The notes: generated by a model from the letters alone, not told the origin. A DNA stretch of 51,202 nucleotides from Novosphingobium capsulatum (GCA_015661825.1 DQVI01000032.1:1-51202), one strand, 5' to 3'. Numbered from the stretch's first letter, positions 1-10,878 are shown. Translations and numbers: made by a program.

Positions 1-1
1 C

Positions 2-91
2 CGGCTCGATGCCGCCCAGGCGCGGATCGAGGCCGTGGTGGCCGACCGCGAGGGCCGCGCTGCGGGCACGCGCCCGTTCGATGGCGCCTGA
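2..91 (+). CDS. xseB: Exodeoxyribonuclease VII small subunit, C-terminal end (partial)
   Basis: Only the last 29 codons are present; the gene begins before the window. The frame reads LDAAQARIEAVVADREG and stops with TGA at 89-91. This matches the helical tail of XseB, the small subunit of the nuclease that degrades single-stranded DNA. xseB directly upstream of ispA is a common bacterial arrangement, which supports the call. So little sequence is visible that the identification rests partly on that context. Confidence 0.6.
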   Translation, partial: RLDAAQARIEAVVADREGRAAGTRPFDGA

Positions 92-1004
92 TCCCATGGG
101 GACCGCGACAGACGGTCAGGCCCTGCTGGGCCCCGCGCTCGCCGCGATCCAGGCCGAGGTGGACGCCTGTTTTGATGCGCTCCTGCCGATGGCGGCAGAC
201 CCGCGCGACCGGCTGATCGAGGCCATGCGCTATGCGGCCATCGGTGGCGGCAAGCGGCTGCGCCCGCTGCTGGTCTGTGCGACCGCCGCGATGTTCGGGG
301 TCGATCGCACGTCGGCGGTGCGGGTGGGCACCGCGCTTGAGGCCATCCACGCCTATTCGCTGATCCACGACGACCTTCCCTGCATGGACGACGATGCGCT
401 GCGCCATGGCAAGCCCACCGTGCACAAGGCCTTTGACGAAGCCACGGCGGTTCTGGCGGGCGACGCGCTCCATGCGTTCGCCTTCGAACTGCTGAGCGAT
501 CCGGCCACCAGCGGCGATCCGTTCACGCGGATCGAACTCGTCCGCACGCTGGCCACGGCCAGTGGCCTTCACGGCATGTGCGGCGGGCAGATGATGGACA
601 TCGTGGCCGAGACGACGACGTTCGACCTGCCTACTGTCACCCGCCTCCAGCAGCTCAAGACCGGGGCCCTGCTGGGCGCGGCGGTCGAGATGGGGGCTGT
701 TCTGGGTCGTCTGGCCCCCGAAGGGCGCACGCACCTGCGCGGTTATGCACGCGATATCGGTCTTGCCTTCCAGATCGCCGACGACCTGCTCGATGCCGAG
801 GGTGACGAGGCCGCGGCCGGCAAGGCGCTGCGCAAGGATGCGGCGGCGGGCAAGGAGACCTTTCTCTCACTGCTCGGCCCGGACCGCGCGCGCGAGCAGG
901 CGCACCTGCTCGTCGAACAGGCGGTCGCACATCTGGCCAGCCATGGCCCCGAGGCCGATCTTCTGCGCGCGCTGGCGCGCTTCATCGTGGAAAGAGATCG
1001 CTAA
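81..1004 (+). CDS. ispA: Polyprenyl synthetase, farnesyl diphosphate synthase type
   Basis: Condenses isopentenyl diphosphate with allylic diphosphates to make the C15 precursor of quinones and membrane isoprenoids. From the ATG at 81 the protein has 307 residues. The first aspartate-rich motif DDLPCMDD lies at about 97-104 and the second, DDLLD, at 234-238; both bind the magnesium-diphosphate substrate. GGGKRLRP near residue 55-62 is the usual N-terminal signature. The ATG at 81 overlaps the xseB stop; ATG 96, four bases after that stop, is an equally possible start, and neither has a clear ribosome site. An in-frame ATG at 9 would add a basic, non-conserved leader and was not chosen. coaD follows directly. 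Length and motifs fit IspA better than longer-chain synthases, but chain length was not tested. Confidence 0.92.
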   Translation: MAPDPMGTATDGQALLGPALAAIQAEVDACFDALLPMAADPRDRLIEAMRYAAIGGGKRLRPLLVCATAAMFGVDRTSAVRVGTALEAIHAYSLIHDDLPCMDDDALRHGKPTVHKAFDEATAVLAGDALHAFAFELLSDPATSGDPFTRIELVRTLATASGLHGMCGGQMMDIVAETTTFDLPTVTRLQQLKTGALLGAAVEMGAVLGRLAPEGRTHLRGYARDIGLAFQIADDLLDAEGDEAAAGKALRKDAAAGKETFLSLLGPDRAREQAHLLVEQAVAHLASHGPEADLLRALARFIVERDR

Positions 1005-1517
1005 ATGGAGCCGAAAATCGGCATCTATCCCGGCACGTTCGATCCGATCACGCTGGGCCATCTCGATATAATCCGCCGGGGCGCCAAACTGGTCGACCGG
1101 CTGATCGTCGGGGTCACCACCAACCCTTCGAAAGACCCCATGTTCACGCCCGAAGAGCGCATGGCCATGGTGGAACGCGAAATCGCCGATCAGGACATCG
1201 ACAACGTCGAGGTGGTCGGGTTCAACGCGCTCCTGATGAAATTTGCCGAGGCGCAAGGGGCCAGCGTGATCGTGCGCGGGCTGCGCGCGGTCGCCGATTT
1301 CGAATACGAATACCAGATGGCGGGCATGAACCAGCAGCTCAACGACCAGATCGAGACGGTCTTCCTGATGGCAGACGTGAGCCTTCAGCCCATCGCCTCC
1401 AAGCTGGTCAAGGAAATCGCGCTGTTTGGCGGCGATATTTCCCATTTCGTGACGCCGACCGTGCGCGAGGAAGTGGTGGCGCGGGTTGCGCATCTGGGGC
1501 GCCGGGGAGACTATTGA
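1005..1517 (+). CDS. coaD: Pantetheine-phosphate adenylyltransferase
   Basis: Transfers AMP from ATP to 4'-phosphopantetheine to give dephospho-CoA, the penultimate step of coenzyme A synthesis. The 170-residue protein starts with the nucleotidyltransferase signature YPGTFDPITLGH (residues 8-19), whose TxGH motif binds ATP phosphates. VRGLRAVADFEYEYQM in the middle is the conserved CoaD substrate-binding stretch. The ATG comes immediately after the ispA stop codon, so the two are probably translated from one message. Length is normal for the family. Confidence 0.96.
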   Translation: MEPKIGIYPGTFDPITLGHLDIIRRGAKLVDRLIVGVTTNPSKDPMFTPEERMAMVEREIADQDIDNVEVVGFNALLMKFAEAQGASVIVRGLRAVADFEYEYQMAGMNQQLNDQIETVFLMADVSLQPIASKLVKEIALFGGDISHFVTPTVREEVVARVAHLGRRGDY

Positions 1518-1659
1518 GGCTCCCGCAGGGAAGCTCTGGTGCTGTCGGCGTTGTGCTGCCGGTGTTGCCAAACGTTCATTGCAGTGTCAGTGCCCCGGCC
1601 TTAATCGGCATTTCTCGTATTCCAACCGTTTCCCGTATTCCAGCAAGGTGTCAGGCTTG

Positions 1660-2379
1660 ATGATCGCCCGTTCGTTTTCCAAGGCCCTGATGGGCGCTGC
1701 TCTTGTCGCCAGCCTGGCGGTGTCGGGCCCGGCCATGGCGCAGAGCCAGGGAAACAAGGAGCCGGTCAAGCCCTTCAAGGTCGACAAGTTCGTGCCCCAG
1801 CACGAGATCACCTATGCCATCGACACGGACCCCGCGCACGATCCCGAGAACATCCTCGTGCTCGACCTGTCGAACGGCGGACGCGTGCTGATCCGGCTGA
1901 TGCCCGAATGGGCGCCCCATCATATCGAGCGGATCAAGACCCTCGTGCGGCAGGGGTTCTATGACGGGATCATCTTCCACCGCGTGATCGAGGGCTTCAT
2001 GGCCCAGACCGGCGACCCGACGGGCACCGGGCAGGGCGGCTCCAAGCTGCCCGACCTCCAGGCCGAATTCAACGATGCGCCGCACATGCGCGGGACGGTC
2101 TCGATGGCGCGCACCAACGATCCCAACTCGGCCAACAGCCAGTTCTTCATCGTGTTCTATCCGCGCTTTGCGCTCGATCACAAGTACACCAACTTTGGGC
2201 GCGTGATCAGCGGCATGGATGCGGTCGACACGATCGTGCGGGGCGAACCGCCCAAGAATCCGACGAAAATCGTACAGGCCTCGATCCTGGCCGACCACAA
2301 GCCGCGCCCGGTGGCCGCAGCGCCGGCCCAGAGCGGGGCGATCACGGCGGACATGCTCAGCAAGTCCGGCTCGAACTGA
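1660..2379 (+). CDS. Secreted cyclophilin-type peptidyl-prolyl isomerase
   Basis: Catalyses cis-trans isomerisation of proline peptide bonds, probably in the periplasm. The ATG at 1660 begins a typical Sec signal peptide (MIARSFSKALMGAALVASLA, likely cut after AMA at residue 27). An upstream in-frame extension to 1486 lacks this character and overlaps coaD. The cyclophilin core follows: FHRVIEGFMAQTGDPTGTG contains the catalytic-site Arg and Phe, then NSQFFIVF and the late FGRVISGMD. The protein has 239 residues; the last 25 or so form a low-complexity tail. The coaD-to-cyclophilin-to-queA order suggests cotranscription, though a 142-base gap separates it from coaD. Confidence 0.92.
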   Translation: MIARSFSKALMGAALVASLAVSGPAMAQSQGNKEPVKPFKVDKFVPQHEITYAIDTDPAHDPENILVLDLSNGGRVLIRLMPEWAPHHIERIKTLVRQGFYDGIIFHRVIEGFMAQTGDPTGTGQGGSKLPDLQAEFNDAPHMRGTVSMARTNDPNSANSQFFIVFYPRFALDHKYTNFGRVISGMDAVDTIVRGEPPKNPTKIVQASILADHKPRPVAAAPAQSGAITADMLSKSGSN

Positions 2380-2451
2380 TCGGGGCAGGCGCAGGCCGGA
2401 GGGGCGCCGGGGGCTTGCCCTTGCCGGGCCATGCGGCTAGCGCGCCAGCCC

Positions 2452-3480
2452 ATGCGCGTTGACCTGTTCGATTTCGACCTTCCCCCCGAGGCCATTGCCC
2501 TGCGCCCCGCGCGTCCGCGCGATGCGGCGCGGATGCTCCATGTGGCAGGAGGGGCCCCTCTGGCCGATCTGGGCGTGCGCGACCTGCCCTCGCTGCTGCG
2601 CGCGGGCGATGTGCTGGTGTTCAACGATACCCGCGTGATCCCGGCCCAGCTCGAAGGCCAGCGCGGCGAGGCGCGGATCGGCGCCACCTTGCACAAGCGG
2701 ATCGACTTGCGCCGCTGGCAGGCCTTCGTGCGCAACGGCAAGCGCCTGCGCGAGGGCGACACCATCGCCTTTGGCGCCGAGGTGACCGCCATGGCCGAGG
2801 CTCGCCACGAAGATGGCAGCTGGACCCTGTTCTTCCCCGGCGAGGAGCCGGTCGAAGTCCTGCTCGAACGCGCCGGTCGCATGCCGCTGCCCCCCTACAT
2901 CGCGGGCAAGCGTCCGACCGATGCGCAGGATCGCAGCGATTACCAGACGATGTTCGCCGACAAGGACGGCGCGGTTGCCGCGCCCACCGCGGCGCTCCAT
3001 TTCACCCCCGAACTGATGGCCGCGCTGGCGCAGGCGGGGATCGGGCACGAGACGCTGACCCTGCATGTCGGCGCGGGCACGTTCCTGCCGGTCAAGGCCG
3101 ACGATACCCTCGACCACCAGATGCACGCCGAATGGGGCACGATCGACGCGGCGACCGCCGCGCGCCTCAACGCCGTGCGCGCGGCAGGCGGGCGGATCAT
3201 CGCGGTGGGGACGACCTCGCTGCGCCTGCTCGAAAGCGCGGCAGACGAAAGCCGGACGATCCAGCCGTTCACCGGCGATACCTCGATCTTCATTACGCCG
3301 GGCTATACCTTCAAGGCCATCGACGGGCTGATGACCAATTTCCACCTGCCCAAGTCGACCCTGTTCATGCTGGTCTCGGCGCTGATGGGGCTGGAGACGA
3401 TGCAGGGCGCCTATGCCCATGCCATCGCCAATGGCTATCGCTTCTACAGTTACGGTGATTCCAGCCTGCTGCTGCCCTGA
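2452..3480 (+). CDS. queA: S-adenosylmethionine:tRNA ribosyltransferase-isomerase
   Basis: Adds the ribosyl part of S-adenosylmethionine to 7-aminomethyl-7-deazaguanine in tRNA to make epoxyqueuosine. The start at ATG 2452 gives the family N-terminus [13 protein letters not shown] and 342 residues, normal for QueA. Characteristic blocks are [14 protein letters not shown], the ALHFTPEL and [12 protein letters not shown] segments, and [20 protein letters not shown] near the C-terminus. An ATG at 2431 would add seven residues that are not family-like. tgt, the enzyme that inserts the queuosine precursor, lies 2.9 kb downstream on the same strand. Confidence 0.96.
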   Translation: MRVDLFDFDLPPEAIALRPARPRDAARMLHVAGGAPLADLGVRDLPSLLRAGDVLVFNDTRVIPAQLEGQRGEARIGATLHKRIDLRRWQAFVRNGKRLREGDTIAFGAEVTAMAEARHEDGSWTLFFPGEEPVEVLLERAGRMPLPPYIAGKRPTDAQDRSDYQTMFADKDGAVAAPTAALHFTPELMAALAQAGIGHETLTLHVGAGTFLPVKADDTLDHQMHAEWGTIDAATAARLNAVRAAGGRIIAVGTTSLRLLESAADESRTIQPFTGDTSIFITPGYTFKAIDGLMTNFHLPKSTLFMLVSALMGLETMQGAYAHAIANGYRFYSYGDSSLLLP

Positions 3481-3630
3481 GAATCTCCAGAGCGCATCTA
3501 CAATGCGCAGGTGCGGGAGCGTTTTGGCCCGCATTCGACTGGGTGTTTTCCCCGATCCTGCCGCAACGCAATCTTGGCGTGCGGGTGCGCACCTTCCCGG
3601 TGAGCGGATAGCAGGATCGGGCCGAGTGCG

Positions 3631-5448
3631 ATGCATGTGACCATTTCACGGGTGATTCATCTGGGCGCGCTGATGACGGTCGTGCTCACCTCGCTGATGT
3701 TGTGGTCGGGGGTGGCAGGGCTTGCGGAAGTCTCGCACGAGTTTCGCAGCGTCACCGAGGATTCATTGCCCAGCACGATCCAGCTGGCCGACATCTCGCG
3801 CGCGATGGACGTGGCGCGGATCAAGCAGGGCTTGCAGGTCACCGCCGAGCAGCCCTCCGACGTGCTGAGCGTCGACAAGGACATCATCGACAACATTGCC
3901 ACGGCCGACAAGGGGCTGGCCGCTTACAACACGCGGCTGCGCGACCCCGCCGAACGCGCGATTTTCAGCAAGGTTCAGGCCGGATGGAAGATTCTGCGCG
4001 CCCAGACGCTGGGCGTGCGCGACATGGCCTTGCGGGGCGACATGCCGGCTGCCGCGCATATCTATCGCGGCCCGATGGTCAAGGTGGCGGTCGATTTGCG
4101 CAAGACCCTCAATGGCCAGATCGCCTACAACCGCAAGGTGGCGCTCGCGCGGGCGGCTCATGCCGCGCGAGCGGCTGATCGGACCAGGATCGGGCTTGCC
4201 ATCGGGGGCGGTCTGGCCCTGGTCATGGCAGTCGTGCTGGCCTGTGTCCTGCGCCAGCGGGTGCTGGTGCCGATCAAGCGGCTGGTTCAGGCGATGGAGC
4301 GGATGGCCGACGGGCAACTCGATGCCGAAGTGCCCGGCCATGACCGCCACGACGAGATCGGGGCGATCAGCCGGGCCCTGCTCGACATCAAGCAGGGGGT
4401 CGAGGCGCGGACCCATGCCGCAGCGCAAGAGGAACTGGCCCAGCAGGTGCAGGTCGTCGATGTCTTTGCCAATGCGCTCGACTATCTCGCGCGGCAGGAT
4501 CTCGAACACCGCATCCACGAGGAATTGCCCGAGAAATATCAGGTCCTTCGCGCTAATTACAATGAAGCCGTGGCGATGCTGATGAAGGCCATGGGGACGG
4601 TGCGCGTGGGCGCGACCAGTCTGGCCGGGACTATCGGCGAAATCCAGAGTGCCGCGCATGATCTGGCCATGCGCAACACCCGTCAGGCGGCCAGCGTCGA
4701 GGAAACGACCGCCGCGATGCACAAGGTGGTCGATGGTGCGCGCCAGACGGCCCGTGCCGCCACCGATGCGCGCAGTCAGGCCTCGCAGGTCCTTGGCAAG
4801 GCCGAGCAGGGCGGGGCGGTCGTTGCGCGGGCGGTCGAGGCGATGGGGGCAATCGAACGCTCATCGGGCGAGATTACCCAGATCATCGGGGTGATCGACG
4901 GGATCGCCTTCCAGACCAACCTGCTGGCGCTCAATGCCGGGGTCGAGGCTGCGCGGGCGGGCGAGGCGGGCAAGGGTTTTGCCGTCGTCGCCTCCGAAGT
5001 GCGGGCGCTTGCCCAGCGCAGCGCCGAAGCCGCGCGCGACATCAAGGCCCTGATCGATGCTTCGGGCCAGCAGGTGCGCGGCGGGGTGGATCTGGTCAAG
5101 CAGTCGGGCACTTTGCTGGGCGAGATCCTGGGCGACGTGAACGGCATCGGCACCACGATCAGCACGATCGCCGACTATACCGCCAAGCAGGTCGAGACTT
5201 TGGGTGAAGTGAGCGCGACGATGGGCGAGATCGACCAGGTGACCCAGCAGAATGCGGCCATGGTCGAGCAGACCAGCGCCGCTGCCCGCGCGATGGCCGA
5301 GGAATCGCAGGCGCTTTCGGGGCTGGTCAACCGCTGGCGCACGCGCGACCGGATGGTGCGCCCCGATCTGGGCGGCCAGCAGATGCGCCGCGATACCGTG
5401 GTGGGGATGGCCGGAAAGGCCGGGCCGCCGGCACTGGCGCGAGCCTGA
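3631..5448 (+). CDS. Methyl-accepting chemotaxis protein, membrane-bound
   Basis: A transmembrane chemoreceptor that relays ligand signals to a CheA kinase. The 605-residue protein has TM1 at about 8-29, a roughly 155-residue mostly helical periplasmic sensor (four-helix-bundle type, no CxxCH or PAS signature), TM2 at about 187-207, a HAMP linker at 208-260 and a second HAMP-like helical stretch at about 275-322. The cytoplasmic signalling domain carries the hairpin-tip sequence [19 protein letters not shown] at about 427-445 followed by [18 protein letters not shown]. There is no C-terminal CheR-tethering pentapeptide. No chemotaxis genes are adjacent, so it is an orphan receptor whose ligand cannot be predicted. 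Start ATG 3631. Confidence 0.94.
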   Translation: MHVTISRVIHLGALMTVVLTSLMLWSGVAGLAEVSHEFRSVTEDSLPSTIQLADISRAMDVARIKQGLQVTAEQPSDVLSVDKDIIDNIATADKGLAAYNTRLRDPAERAIFSKVQAGWKILRAQTLGVRDMALRGDMPAAAHIYRGPMVKVAVDLRKTLNGQIAYNRKVALARAAHAARAADRTRIGLAIGGGLALVMAVVLACVLRQRVLVPIKRLVQAMERMADGQLDAEVPGHDRHDEIGAISRALLDIKQGVEARTHAAAQEELAQQVQVVDVFANALDYLARQDLEHRIHEELPEKYQVLRANYNEAVAMLMKAMGTVRVGATSLAGTIGEIQSAAHDLAMRNTRQAASVEETTAAMHKVVDGARQTARAATDARSQASQVLGKAEQGGAVVARAVEAMGAIERSSGEITQIIGVIDGIAFQTNLLALNAGVEAARAGEAGKGFAVVASEVRALAQRSAEAARDIKALIDASGQQVRGGVDLVKQSGTLLGEILGDVNGIGTTISTIADYTAKQVETLGEVSATMGEIDQVTQQNAAMVEQTSAAARAMAEESQALSGLVNRWRTRDRMVRPDLGGQQMRRDTVVGMAGKAGPPALARA

Positions 5449-5474
5449 AAAACGGCGGGGTTTTCCCGGGCGCT

Positions 5475-6293
5475 TCAGCCCGCAAACCAGCCCCACAACA
5501 GGCGCCCGGTCAGCCCGAGGCTGACCGTGATCAGCAGCGGGCGGATCAGCCTTGCGCCAAGGCGCGTGGCGAAATGGGTGCCCATCCAGGCCCCGCACAT
5601 CGATCCGCAGGCCATGCACAGCGCCAGAACCCACAGGATCTGCCCGCCCAGCGCAAAGAGGATCACCCCGGCCAGATTGCTGGTGAGGTTGAGCAGCTTG
5701 GTCAGGCCCGTGGCCCGTGTCAGGCCAAGCCCCCGCAAGGCCACCAGCCCGGTGGTGAAGAACTGCCCGGTGCCCGGCCCGAAGAAGCCGTCGTAGAAAC
5801 CGATCGCGCTGGCGACCGGCAGGAAGCCGCGTTGTCCGACGCGGTCGTGGCGGTCGGTATCGTCCATGCGCGGCGACAGCACGGTATAGAGCGAGACCCC
5901 GATCAGCAGCACCGGCACGACCAGCGCCAGCACGCGTCCGTCGAAATGCTGGATCGTCAGCGTGCCCGCAAGCGCCCCGGCAAAGGTCACGCCCAGCAAG
6001 GCCAGATTGCCCGACAGCGTGAACAGCCCCGCGCGGTAATAGCGAAAGGTCGCCATGGCCGTTCCGCACATCGACTGGAGCTTGTTGGTGCCCAGCGTAA
6101 TGTGCGGGGGCAGGCCCAGCGTGAAGAGGACCGGCATCATGATCAGCCCGCCGCCACCGGCCACGGAATCGACGAACCCGGTGATCATCGCCACCACGGT
6201 CAGCACCGGATAGATCCACAAGGGCGGGTGATAGGCCAGCGTCTGGGTCGTTTCGGCAGCCTGGGCCATCAGGGCAAGGATCGTGAGCGGCAT
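5475..6293 (-). CDS. TauE/SafE-family membrane permease (TSUP)
   Basis: A polytopic inner-membrane protein of the sulfite/organosulfonate exporter family. The 272-residue sequence has about eight hydrophobic segments and the family hallmark GFVDSVAGGGGLI near the N-terminus, repeated in weaker form as YDGFFGPGTGQF in the second half, the usual internal duplication. The chosen ATG at 6293 has AAGGGG on the minus strand about eight bases upstream; a GTG at 6299 is an alternative that would lie inside that site. It converges on the chemoreceptor, 26 bases apart. Substrates of this family include sulfite, sulfoacetate and other anions, and cannot be told from sequence here. Confidence 0.9.
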   Translation of the reverse strand: MPLTILALMAQAAETTQTLAYHPPLWIYPVLTVVAMITGFVDSVAGGGGLIMMPVLFTLGLPPHITLGTNKLQSMCGTAMATFRYYRAGLFTLSGNLALLGVTFAGALAGTLTIQHFDGRVLALVVPVLLIGVSLYTVLSPRMDDTDRHDRVGQRGFLPVASAIGFYDGFFGPGTGQFFTTGLVALRGLGLTRATGLTKLLNLTSNLAGVILFALGGQILWVLALCMACGSMCGAWMGTHFATRLGARLIRPLLITVSLGLTGRLLWGWFAG

Positions 6294-6349
6294 TTGCACC
6301 CCTTGGCGTTTGCGCCTAAGGCCCGCAACAGTTCTTTTCCTGCGGATAG

Positions 6350-7489
<1,140 letters not shown>

Positions 7490-7500
7490 CGGCTAAATTG

Positions 7501-7524
7501 CTGCAATATGGATATTTATTGCAG
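7501..7524. repeat. Inverted repeat 8-8-8 after tgt
   Basis: CTGCAATA (7501-7508) and TATTGCAG (7517-7524) are perfect complements around an eight-base AT-rich spacer. It sits 11 bases after the tgt stop and upstream of the S9 peptidase. It lacks a GC-rich stem and a clear U-run, so it may be an operator or weak terminator. The role is unknown. Confidence 0.45.
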
Positions 7525-7565
7525 TAAAACGTTGCCGGAGCATGGCGCCGTGCTACCCTCCGCCG

Positions 7566-9659
7566 ATGGATCGATCATCGGTGATGAGGGGGCTGGCAGT
7601 GGGGTTCAGGGGGTGGATGCGGGGCGCGGGTTGCGCCGCGCTGGTCGTGGCAGCGGTGGGCTGCGGGGGTGTTCGTTCCACGGCTGCCCATGCTGCTCCG
7701 ACGAAAGGGGCGGCTCCCGCGGAAGGAGCGGCTCTGGCGCAGGCCTTTGGCGCGCGCGTCGCGGTTTCGGACATGAGCATGTCGCCCGATGGCACCCATG
7801 TTGCCTTCATTGTCCCCGATGGCGCGGGACAGCAGGTCATGGTCGCCGATCTGGTTGCTGGCGGCGCCCCTCGTTCGGTGCTGGCCAGCCCGCGCGCCGG
7901 GGAGAAGCTTTTTGGGTGTTCTTGGCCGACCGACAAGCGCCTGTTCTGCCGGATCAGGATCTACGAAGCCAATGTCGGGACGCCGATCAGCTATGCGCGC
8001 ATGGTGGCGATCGACAGCGATGGCGGGCATCTGACGGTCGTCTCTCAGCGACAGACGGACAGGGCGCTCGGCTTCGACTACCACGGTGACGCGGTGATCG
8101 ACTGGACGGGGGACAAGCCGGGCCAGGTTCTGATGACCCACTCGTTCGTGCCGGAAATGTCGACCGGCACGCACCTTGCCCAGACGCAGGAAGGGCTCGG
8201 CGTTGTATCGGTCAATGTTACCAATCTCCAGCGCCGCACCGTGCAGATGGGACGGGTCGATGCGGCCGGTTACCTGACTGACGGGATCGGCCATGTCCGC
8301 ATCATCGCGCGCGAGGTGCAGAATTCCACGGGTTACGAGACCGGCAAGCTCAACTGGTATTATCGCAAGGCCGGGACGGGTGACTGGAACCCTCTGGGCC
8401 ATACCGATGACAGCAATGGTTCTTCGGTCAAGGGGTTCGTTCCGCTTGCGGTCGACCCCACGCTCGACGTGGCCTATGGCTTCGGTGCGGGCGATGGCGG
8501 GCGCACGGCGCTCTACCGGATCAAGCTCGACGGTTCGCTCACGCGCGAGCGCGTCCTCGGGCGCAGCGATGTCGATGTCGACGATCTGGTCACCATCGGG
8601 CGTAGCCGCCGTGTGGTCGGGGTCAGCTACGCGACGGACAAGCGGGTGGTCGAATTCTTCGATCCTGAACTCGCCAAACTGGCTGCCGCCTTGCACAAGG
8701 CCTTGCCGGGACAGCCCCAGATCAGCTTCGTCGATGCTTCCGCCGATGAAAGCCGACTGCTGCTGCTGGCAAGCGGTGATACCGATCCGGGCATGTATTA
8801 CGTCTTCGACAAGAAGACCCGCAAGCTCGAACAGGTGCTGGGCCTGCGCCCCGAACTGGAGGGCGTGAAGCTCGCCCCGATGCAGGCGATCAGCTATCGC
8901 GCCGCCGATGGCACGATGATCCCGGCCTATCTGACCCTTCCGCCGGGTCACAATCCGGGCGATTCCAGCGGAAAAGGCCTCCCGGCGATCGTCATGCCCC
9001 ATGGCGGCCCGAGTGCGCGCGACGAATGGGGGTTCGACTGGCTGGTCCAGTTCTACGCGCTGCGCGGCTATGCCGTTCTCCAGCCCAATTATCGTGGCTC
9101 TTCGGGCTATGGGGTCGACTGGCAGAACGGGAACGCGTTCCACTCCTGGGCGCGGGCCATTGCCGATATCGACGATGCGGGGCGCTGGTTGCTGGCGCAG
9201 GGGATTGCCGCGCCGGGCAAGCTGGGGATCGTGGGCTGGTCCTATGGCGGCTATGCCGCGCTGCAATCGGGGGTGGTCGATCCCGGCCTGTTCAAGGCCA
9301 TCGTGGCGGTGGCCCCGGTGACCGACCTGCCGCGTCTGCGCGACGACCAGATGGCCTACACGAACGGTGTGATCGTCGGTCGGCAGATTGGCGAGGGCGA
9401 TTCGCTCAAGGGGGCATCGCCTGCGCTCAATGCCGGGGCTTTCACCGTGCCGGTGCTCCTGTTCCATGGCGATCAGGATCTCAATGTGCCGGTCGCGCAA
9501 TCGCGCGAGATGGCCGACAGGCTGCGCCCGACCGGCCATCTGGCCGCCTATGTCGAGTTCAAGGGCCTCGATCATCAGCTCGAAAGCGCGCAGGCCCGCA
9601 CCCGGATCCTGGGCGACAGCGACGCGTTGTTGCGCAAGGCCATGGGCCTGAAGCCGTGA
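7566..9659 (+). CDS. Exported S9 family (prolyl oligopeptidase-like) serine peptidase
   Basis: A secreted alpha/beta-hydrolase peptidase, probably acting on oligopeptides or dipeptides in the periplasm. Numbering from ATG 7566 (697 residues), the N-terminal 400 or so residues resemble the S9 beta-propeller (VSDMSMSPDGTHVAF start), followed by the hydrolase domain. The catalytic triad is visible: Ser559 in GWSYGGY, Asp638 in HGDQDLNVP and His670 in GLDHQLES. PHGGPSARDEWGFD precedes it as in S9C acylaminoacyl peptidases. The N-terminus is hydrophobic and ends in AAVGCGG, a weak lipobox, so it could be a lipoprotein. Start is uncertain: ATG 7542 has GGAG only one base away, and ATG 7584 starts closer to the signal peptide. 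Confidence 0.9.
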   Translation: MDRSSVMRGLAVGFRGWMRGAGCAALVVAAVGCGGVRSTAAHAAPTKGAAPAEGAALAQAFGARVAVSDMSMSPDGTHVAFIVPDGAGQQVMVADLVAGGAPRSVLASPRAGEKLFGCSWPTDKRLFCRIRIYEANVGTPISYARMVAIDSDGGHLTVVSQRQTDRALGFDYHGDAVIDWTGDKPGQVLMTHSFVPEMSTGTHLAQTQEGLGVVSVNVTNLQRRTVQMGRVDAAGYLTDGIGHVRIIAREVQNSTGYETGKLNWYYRKAGTGDWNPLGHTDDSNGSSVKGFVPLAVDPTLDVAYGFGAGDGGRTALYRIKLDGSLTRERVLGRSDVDVDDLVTIGRSRRVVGVSYATDKRVVEFFDPELAKLAAALHKALPGQPQISFVDASADESRLLLLASGDTDPGMYYVFDKKTRKLEQVLGLRPELEGVKLAPMQAISYRAADGTMIPAYLTLPPGHNPGDSSGKGLPAIVMPHGGPSARDEWGFDWLVQFYALRGYAVLQPNYRGSSGYGVDWQNGNAFHSWARAIADIDDAGRWLLAQGIAAPGKLGIVGWSYGGYAALQSGVVDPGLFKAIVAVAPVTDLPRLRDDQMAYTNGVIVGRQIGEGDSLKGASPALNAGAFTVPVLLFHGDQDLNVPVAQSREMADRLRPTGHLAAYVEFKGLDHQLESAQARTRILGDSDALLRKAMGLKP

Positions 9660-9667
9660 TCTGATGC

Positions 9668-9853
9668 CTAGGCGGCGATCTGGTCGCCATCATCCGCGAG
9701 GGTTTGTGTTTCCATGCGGGTGTCGGGATATTGGACGAATTGGCCGGTGCGGGTGTCGAGAAAGCCCGCGCCGATGGCGTTGGCCTGTGCCTGGGCGGTT
9801 TCCAGATCGGGGTACCATTTGCCGCTGCGATGCGGCGTGACGAAGCGATACAT
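9668..9853 (-). CDS. Small conserved-looking hypothetical protein (61 aa)
   Basis: A 61-residue protein beginning MYRFVTPHRSGKWYPDL and continuing with an alanine-rich stretch, IGAGFLDTRTGQF and a polar tail. On the minus strand AGGG lies eight bases before the ATG at 9853, which favours this start over in-frame ATGs at 9859 and 9877. There is no signal peptide or membrane segment. It is convergent with the peptidase gene, nine bases apart. I do not recognise a family. Its regular composition, ribosome site and position between two genes suggest it is real, but no function can be given. Confidence 0.6.
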   Translation of the reverse strand: MYRFVTPHRSGKWYPDLETAQAQANAIGAGFLDTRTGQFVQYPDTRMETQTLADDGDQIAA

Positions 9854-9972
9854 CTGCATGGCCCTACAATGCCACAAGGCGGGGGGCGGTTCCCGTCTTC
9901 AGGTGGCAAGCGTGGCCAATTTGCGACGACCTGAGTTTTGCATGAAATTCTTGAAATACTGAAATATTCTTA

Positions 9973-10878
9973 TCACCATTGGTCAGCCATGCGGGGCAGC
10001 GCTCCGGCCAGAAATTCGATCCACGCGCGGGTCTTGGCGGCAGGCCTGCGGGTCGGATGGGTGAGGGCGTGAATGGCGCCGAGCGGGGCCAGGGGGTGGT
10101 CGAGCGCGACCTCGACAAGACGCCCCTCGCGCAGCGCCCGCGCGGCGATGAAGCGCGGGCCATAGACGAGGCCGAGGCCCGCCGCAGCAGCCTCGACCAG
10201 CACTTCACCGTTGTCGGCATGGAGCGAGCCGCGGATGGCCTGCCGGATCGAGCCATCGACACCAAAACGCCAGGTATAGGTGCCGGGCATCGAGAGCGTG
10301 AAACCGAGGCAGTCATGATGGGCCAGGTCGGTTACCTTTTCGGGCGTGCCCGCACGGGCGAGGTAGGCCGGCGAAGCACAGATCACCAGATGCATGTCGG
10401 CCAGCTTGCGCGCGATCAGGCTGCTGTCCTCAAGGATGCCGATGCGGATCGCCACGTCCCAGCGTTCCTCGACCAGATCGACGTGGCGGTCGCTCAGGCC
10501 CAGTTCGACGGTGATCTTCGGGTGCAACTGCGTGAAGGCGGCGACCAGCGGGCCAAGGTATTGCACGCCGAACGAGGCGGGTACGCTGACGCGCAGCAGG
10601 CCCTCGATGGTCACGCTCTGCGCGGCGGCCTCGGCATCGGCCTCGCGCAGTTCGCCCAGGATGCGCTCGGCCTTGTCGAGATAGGCCGTGCCCGCTTCGG
10701 TCAGCGAGAGGCGCCGGGTCGTGCGGTGGACGAGGGCAGTGCCAAGGCGCTGTTCGAGCGCGGAAAGATGCTTGGCGGCCATGGCAGGCGACATGTGCAG
10801 CGCACGCGCCGCCGCCGAGAGCCCGCCAAGCCGCATGGCCAGCACGAAGACTTCGATACCGGTCAGCCGGTCGGCCAT
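9973..10878 (-). CDS. LysR-type transcriptional regulator
   Basis: A 301-residue regulator with an N-terminal winged helix-turn-helix (residues about 1-60, GGLSAAARALHMSPAMAAKHLSALEQRLG, quoted here only as its key run SAAARALHMSPAM) followed by HRTTRRLSLTEAG, and a periplasmic-binding-like effector domain containing LRVSVPASFG and LVEERWDVAIRIG. It belongs to the CrgA-like subgroup by these features. It is divergent from the YceI gene, with 121 bases between starts, a typical arrangement for a regulator and its target. The effector is unknown. The AT-rich intergenic stretch around 10900-10945 presumably holds its binding sites, but no single T-N11-A box could be chosen. Confidence 0.93.
   Translation of the reverse strand: MADRLTGIEVFVLAMRLGGLSAAARALHMSPAMAAKHLSALEQRLGTALVHRTTRRLSLTEAGTAYLDKAERILGELREADAEAAAQSVTIEGLLRVSVPASFGVQYLGPLVAAFTQLHPKITVELGLSDRHVDLVEERWDVAIRIGILEDSSLIARKLADMHLVICASPAYLARAGTPEKVTDLAHHDCLGFTLSMPGTYTWRFGVDGSIRQAIRGSLHADNGEVLVEAAAAGLGLVYGPRFIAARALREGRLVEVALDHPLAPLGAIHALTHPTRRPAAKTRAWIEFLAGALPRMADQW

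Noticed and set aside
9..81. N-terminal extension of ispA
   Set aside because: The extra residues overlap the xseB coding frame, are rich in Arg and Trp, and do not resemble the family.
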